The translations under genes were made by a program, and so were the position numbers. The notes under the pieces were generated by a model. It saw only the letters and a program-made list of their open reading frames with translations, did not search any database and was not told the origin of the DNA. A DNA stretch of 21,309 nucleotides from Omnitrophica WOR_2 bacterium RIFCSPLOWO2_12_FULL_51_8 (GTDB lineage Bacteria > Omnitrophota > Gorgyraeia > Gygaellales > Profunditerraquicolaceae), in assembly GCA_001805895.1 (NCBI GenBank), contig MHHD01000012.1, positions 1 through 21,309 on the forward strand, written 5' to 3'. Positions 19,555 through 21,309 of this stretch are shown one piece after another. Numbering within the stretch: position 1 is the stretch's first letter; the number at the start of each line of letters is the position of its first letter.

Positions 19555-21309
19555 TTATTTAATCGTAATCCTGCAATCCGCTTTAACCTCTTGTTGATCC
19601 TCCAGAGTAACAACGAACTTTAAATCAATGACCTTCTTGCCGAAGGTAAATCCGTAAACCACGCCCTTTTTCTTGTTCAACGCCAGCCCAAAAGGCAGCT
19701 TTGACCCTTTTTCTAACTGCCAATCCACGGGGTGGGCCTCGATCTGCTCTAAGGTTAACTTATATTCCTTCCACACGCCTAAGATACTGCGCACCTGCTT
19801 AGCTTCCATGACAGGTTCGGCTTGCGCTAAAACCTCATCCGGGACTTCCGCCGCCGGTTCCTGAGCGGGCGCAATCGCTTCTTCTCTGGGGCCGGGGAGG
19901 AGCTCTTGCCTGCCGGCCTGCTCTGTTGGCAGAGCCAGAACACGCGCCCTGGGCCTAGATGAAAAATCTTCCGGTTCTCGGGCATAGTATGCGGGCTCCG
20001 GGGTAATTGGCATCGACCGCTCTTCATACTGCCTGCGCTCCATTTCCCGGGACATCGGAGAAACAATAGGATACCTCTCCTGCTGCTCCATTACCCTTAG
20101 CTGTTCCGAAGGCATAGGCTGCGGCGTTGCTCTTAACGGCTCTTCAGCCGTTGGTGTTGGCGCCGGAGGAACCAGAATAATATTACCACCGCCGGTAATA
20201 TACGGCGGTTCTTCCTGTTCCGGCGCTGGCGTTGCCGGCGCTGGCGCCTTTGGCGCAGGCACAGGCGCTGGCTGCGCCGCCGGCGCTGGCGCAGGCGCAT
20301 ATGTTATACTCAGGAATCCTGGGGCGCTGTTACCGGCCATATCCATTGCCTCAATGACAATAGAATTATCTCCCTCGGTTAACCCGACGGCGCTGCTGAA
20401 TTTATCGCCGCCGCTGACAGGCACCAGCTTACCATTAATCTTTACCGCGCCGATCCTGCTATTATTATCAATAGCTTTGCCTTCCAAGGTAATAGACGGA
20501 GTAGCCACCGTCTGGCCATCGGTATGAGAAGTAACCCTGATTCCAGGGGCAACCGTATCCAAAATAAGCTTGAGCTGATAAGACTCTTTGTTGCCGAGAG
20601 AATCTTCGCCGGCCAGGCGGATATTGTTTTCTCCTTCCTTAAGCTCTACCTCCTCCTTAGTTAACCTTAACAGCTTGGCGTTAATATCATCGATCCTGTA
20701 AGTTATATCAATCGTGGATGTGCCGGGAATTAAATCAGCGGCGTTAAGAATCGTCTTGGCGGGGCTAATGATCACATATTTTAGTTTTGTTTTCTTATAT
20801 ACCGTAACCGCAGCAGAGCCGGTGTTGCCGGCCTTGTCAGTTACTTCCTTTTTAATGGTATTTTCCCCATCCTCCGAAGGCAAGTCTCGGTTTTCTTTAA
20901 ACTCTTCGCCGTCTACCGTGCCTTCTATCCTGACCTTGCTATCTCTGGTGTAAAAGGTTCCCTTAGGATCAGGCGAGGTAATCACTACCTCAGGCGCAAT
21001 GGTATCGCGGATCACGGTAATGGAAGCAGAGCCGGTGTTTCCGGCCTGATCGCTAAATTCTTTAGTCAAGGTAACTTCTCCTTCTGTTTTGGGAAGCTCC
21101 CTTTTTTCGCTGAATTCTACGCCGTCAATCGTGCCTCCCAAAAGCAGCTCATCTTTATTGATGTAGGCGCCGTCCAGAGGAGAAGCAATCACTATCTTCG
21201 GGGCAATGGTATCGCGGATCACGGTGATAAAGGCAGAGCCGGTGTTGCCGGCCTGATCAACTGCCTCTTTAGTCAGGGTATTCTCTCCTTCCCTTAGCCT
21301 TCTCTCTTC
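19555..21309 (-). CDS. Large Ig-like repeat surface protein, C-terminal part (runs off the right edge)
   Basis: At least 584 residues of a larger protein; the open frame continues past 21309 without a start. It opens with tandem Ig-like (Big/glucodextranase-B-type) units, each containing AGNTGSA, VIRDTIAP and a TIDG or TVDG strand; unit spacing is 207 and 213 bp (69 and 71 residues). Two more diverged Ig-like domains follow (about 20820-20300, with DTVAPGIRVTS and AIDNNSRIGAVKINGK), then a Pro/Ala linker (about 20300-20190), a charged disordered stretch (about 20150-19800), and a final beta domain with GSKLPFGLALNKKKGVVYG that recalls He_PIG putative Ig domains. No sorting signal is visible at the C-terminus. 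Likely secreted and structural or adhesive; ligand unknown. Confidence 0.85.
   Translation of the reverse strand, partial: EERRLREGENTLTKEAVDQAGNTGSAFITVIRDTIAPKIVIASPLDGAYINKDELLLGGTIDGVEFSEKRELPKTEGEVTLTKEFSDQAGNTGSASITVIRDTIAPEVVITSPDPKGTFYTRDSKVRIEGTVDGEEFKENRDLPSEDGENTIKKEVTDKAGNTGSAAVTVYKKTKLKYVIISPAKTILNAADLIPGTSTIDITYRIDDINAKLLRLTKEEVELKEGENNIRLAGEDSLGNKESYQLKLILDTVAPGIRVTSHTDGQTVATPSITLEGKAIDNNSRIGAVKINGKLVPVSGGDKFSSAVGLTEGDNSIVIEAMDMAGNSAPGFLSITYAPAPAPAAQPAPVPAPKAPAPATPAPEQEEPPYITGGGNIILVPPAPTPTAEEPLRATPQPMPSEQLRVMEQQERYPIVSPMSREMERRQYEERSMPITPEPAYYAREPEDFSSRPRARVLALPTEQAGRQELLPGPREEAIAPAQEPAAEVPDEVLAQAEPVMEAKQVRSILGVWKEYKLTLEQIEAHPVDWQLEKGSKLPFGLALNKKKGVVYGFTFGKKVIDLKFVVTLEDQQEVKADCRITIK

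Noticed and set aside
1..21309. tRNA, rRNA or CRISPR array
   Set aside because: No T-loop-like consensus, rRNA segments or regularly spaced repeats with unique spacers were found on either strand; the repeated sequences present are palindromic and dispersed, or lie within a protein-coding tandem repeat.

Overview
The window is a nearly gap-free bacterial stretch. It reads almost entirely on the minus strand; one gene, at 17402-18475, is on plus. An outer-membrane TolC-type channel, a periplasmic adaptor and many signal peptides point to a diderm (Gram-negative-type) cell. Moderate GC, dispersed palindromic repeats (including the TCATTGCGA type) and the gene mix would fit an uncultured lineage such as Omnitrophota. 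That assignment is inference: no rRNA or other phylogenetic marker is complete here.

Layout from left to right. (1) 1-385 holds the N-terminus of lysyl-tRNA synthetase, preceded by a near-perfect sigma70-type promoter so close to the ATG that the mRNA is probably leaderless. (2) 464-1312 is a HEPN-domain gene broken by two palindromic, MITE-like insertions. One of them (651-828) has perfect 12-bp terminal inverted repeats and a 5-bp target duplication, and removing it in silico restores the reading frame exactly. (3) 1313-1824 is non-coding and hairpin-rich. (4) 1825-5305 is an envelope cluster: a PMT/ArnT-like glycosyltransferase, a membrane-anchored NodB-type deacetylase and an HtpX-like M48 protease that carries an EF-hand calcium-binding loop. 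(5) 5409-7774 is a two-gene unit: a DUF1573 protein, and upstream a striking fusion of a secreted purple-acid-phosphatase-like phosphoesterase, a thioredoxin-like CxxC domain and a CcdA/DsbD-like thiol-redox membrane domain. It has its own putative leaderless promoter. (6) 7839-14726 is one long run of overlapping or nearly touching genes: cbiM, a PDGLE/CbiN-like gene, cbiQ and cbiO (nickel/cobalt ECF importer with a His-rich tail), then a TolC-like channel, a MacA-like adaptor and a MacB transporter. (7) 14825-18475 is a quinone/respiratory module: DoxX, NDH-2-like oxidoreductase, UbiA/MenA prenyltransferase and a divergent polyprenyl diphosphate synthase. (8) 18649-21309 holds a secreted TPR protein and the C-terminal part of a large surface protein with tandem Ig-like repeats, which runs off the right edge.

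The intergenic DNA is unusually rich in palindromes: two MITE-like insertions, two 102-bp copies of an ACAGAT-rich repeat 15 kb apart, a GGGGACACCC doublet upstream of cbiM and stacked hairpins downstream of the NDH-2 gene. The strongest candidate for an undescribed system is the phosphoesterase-thioredoxin-CcdA fusion with its translationally coupled DUF1573 partner. It looks like a periplasmic thiol-relay device with permuted DsbD architecture. No CRISPR array, tRNA or rRNA was seen.
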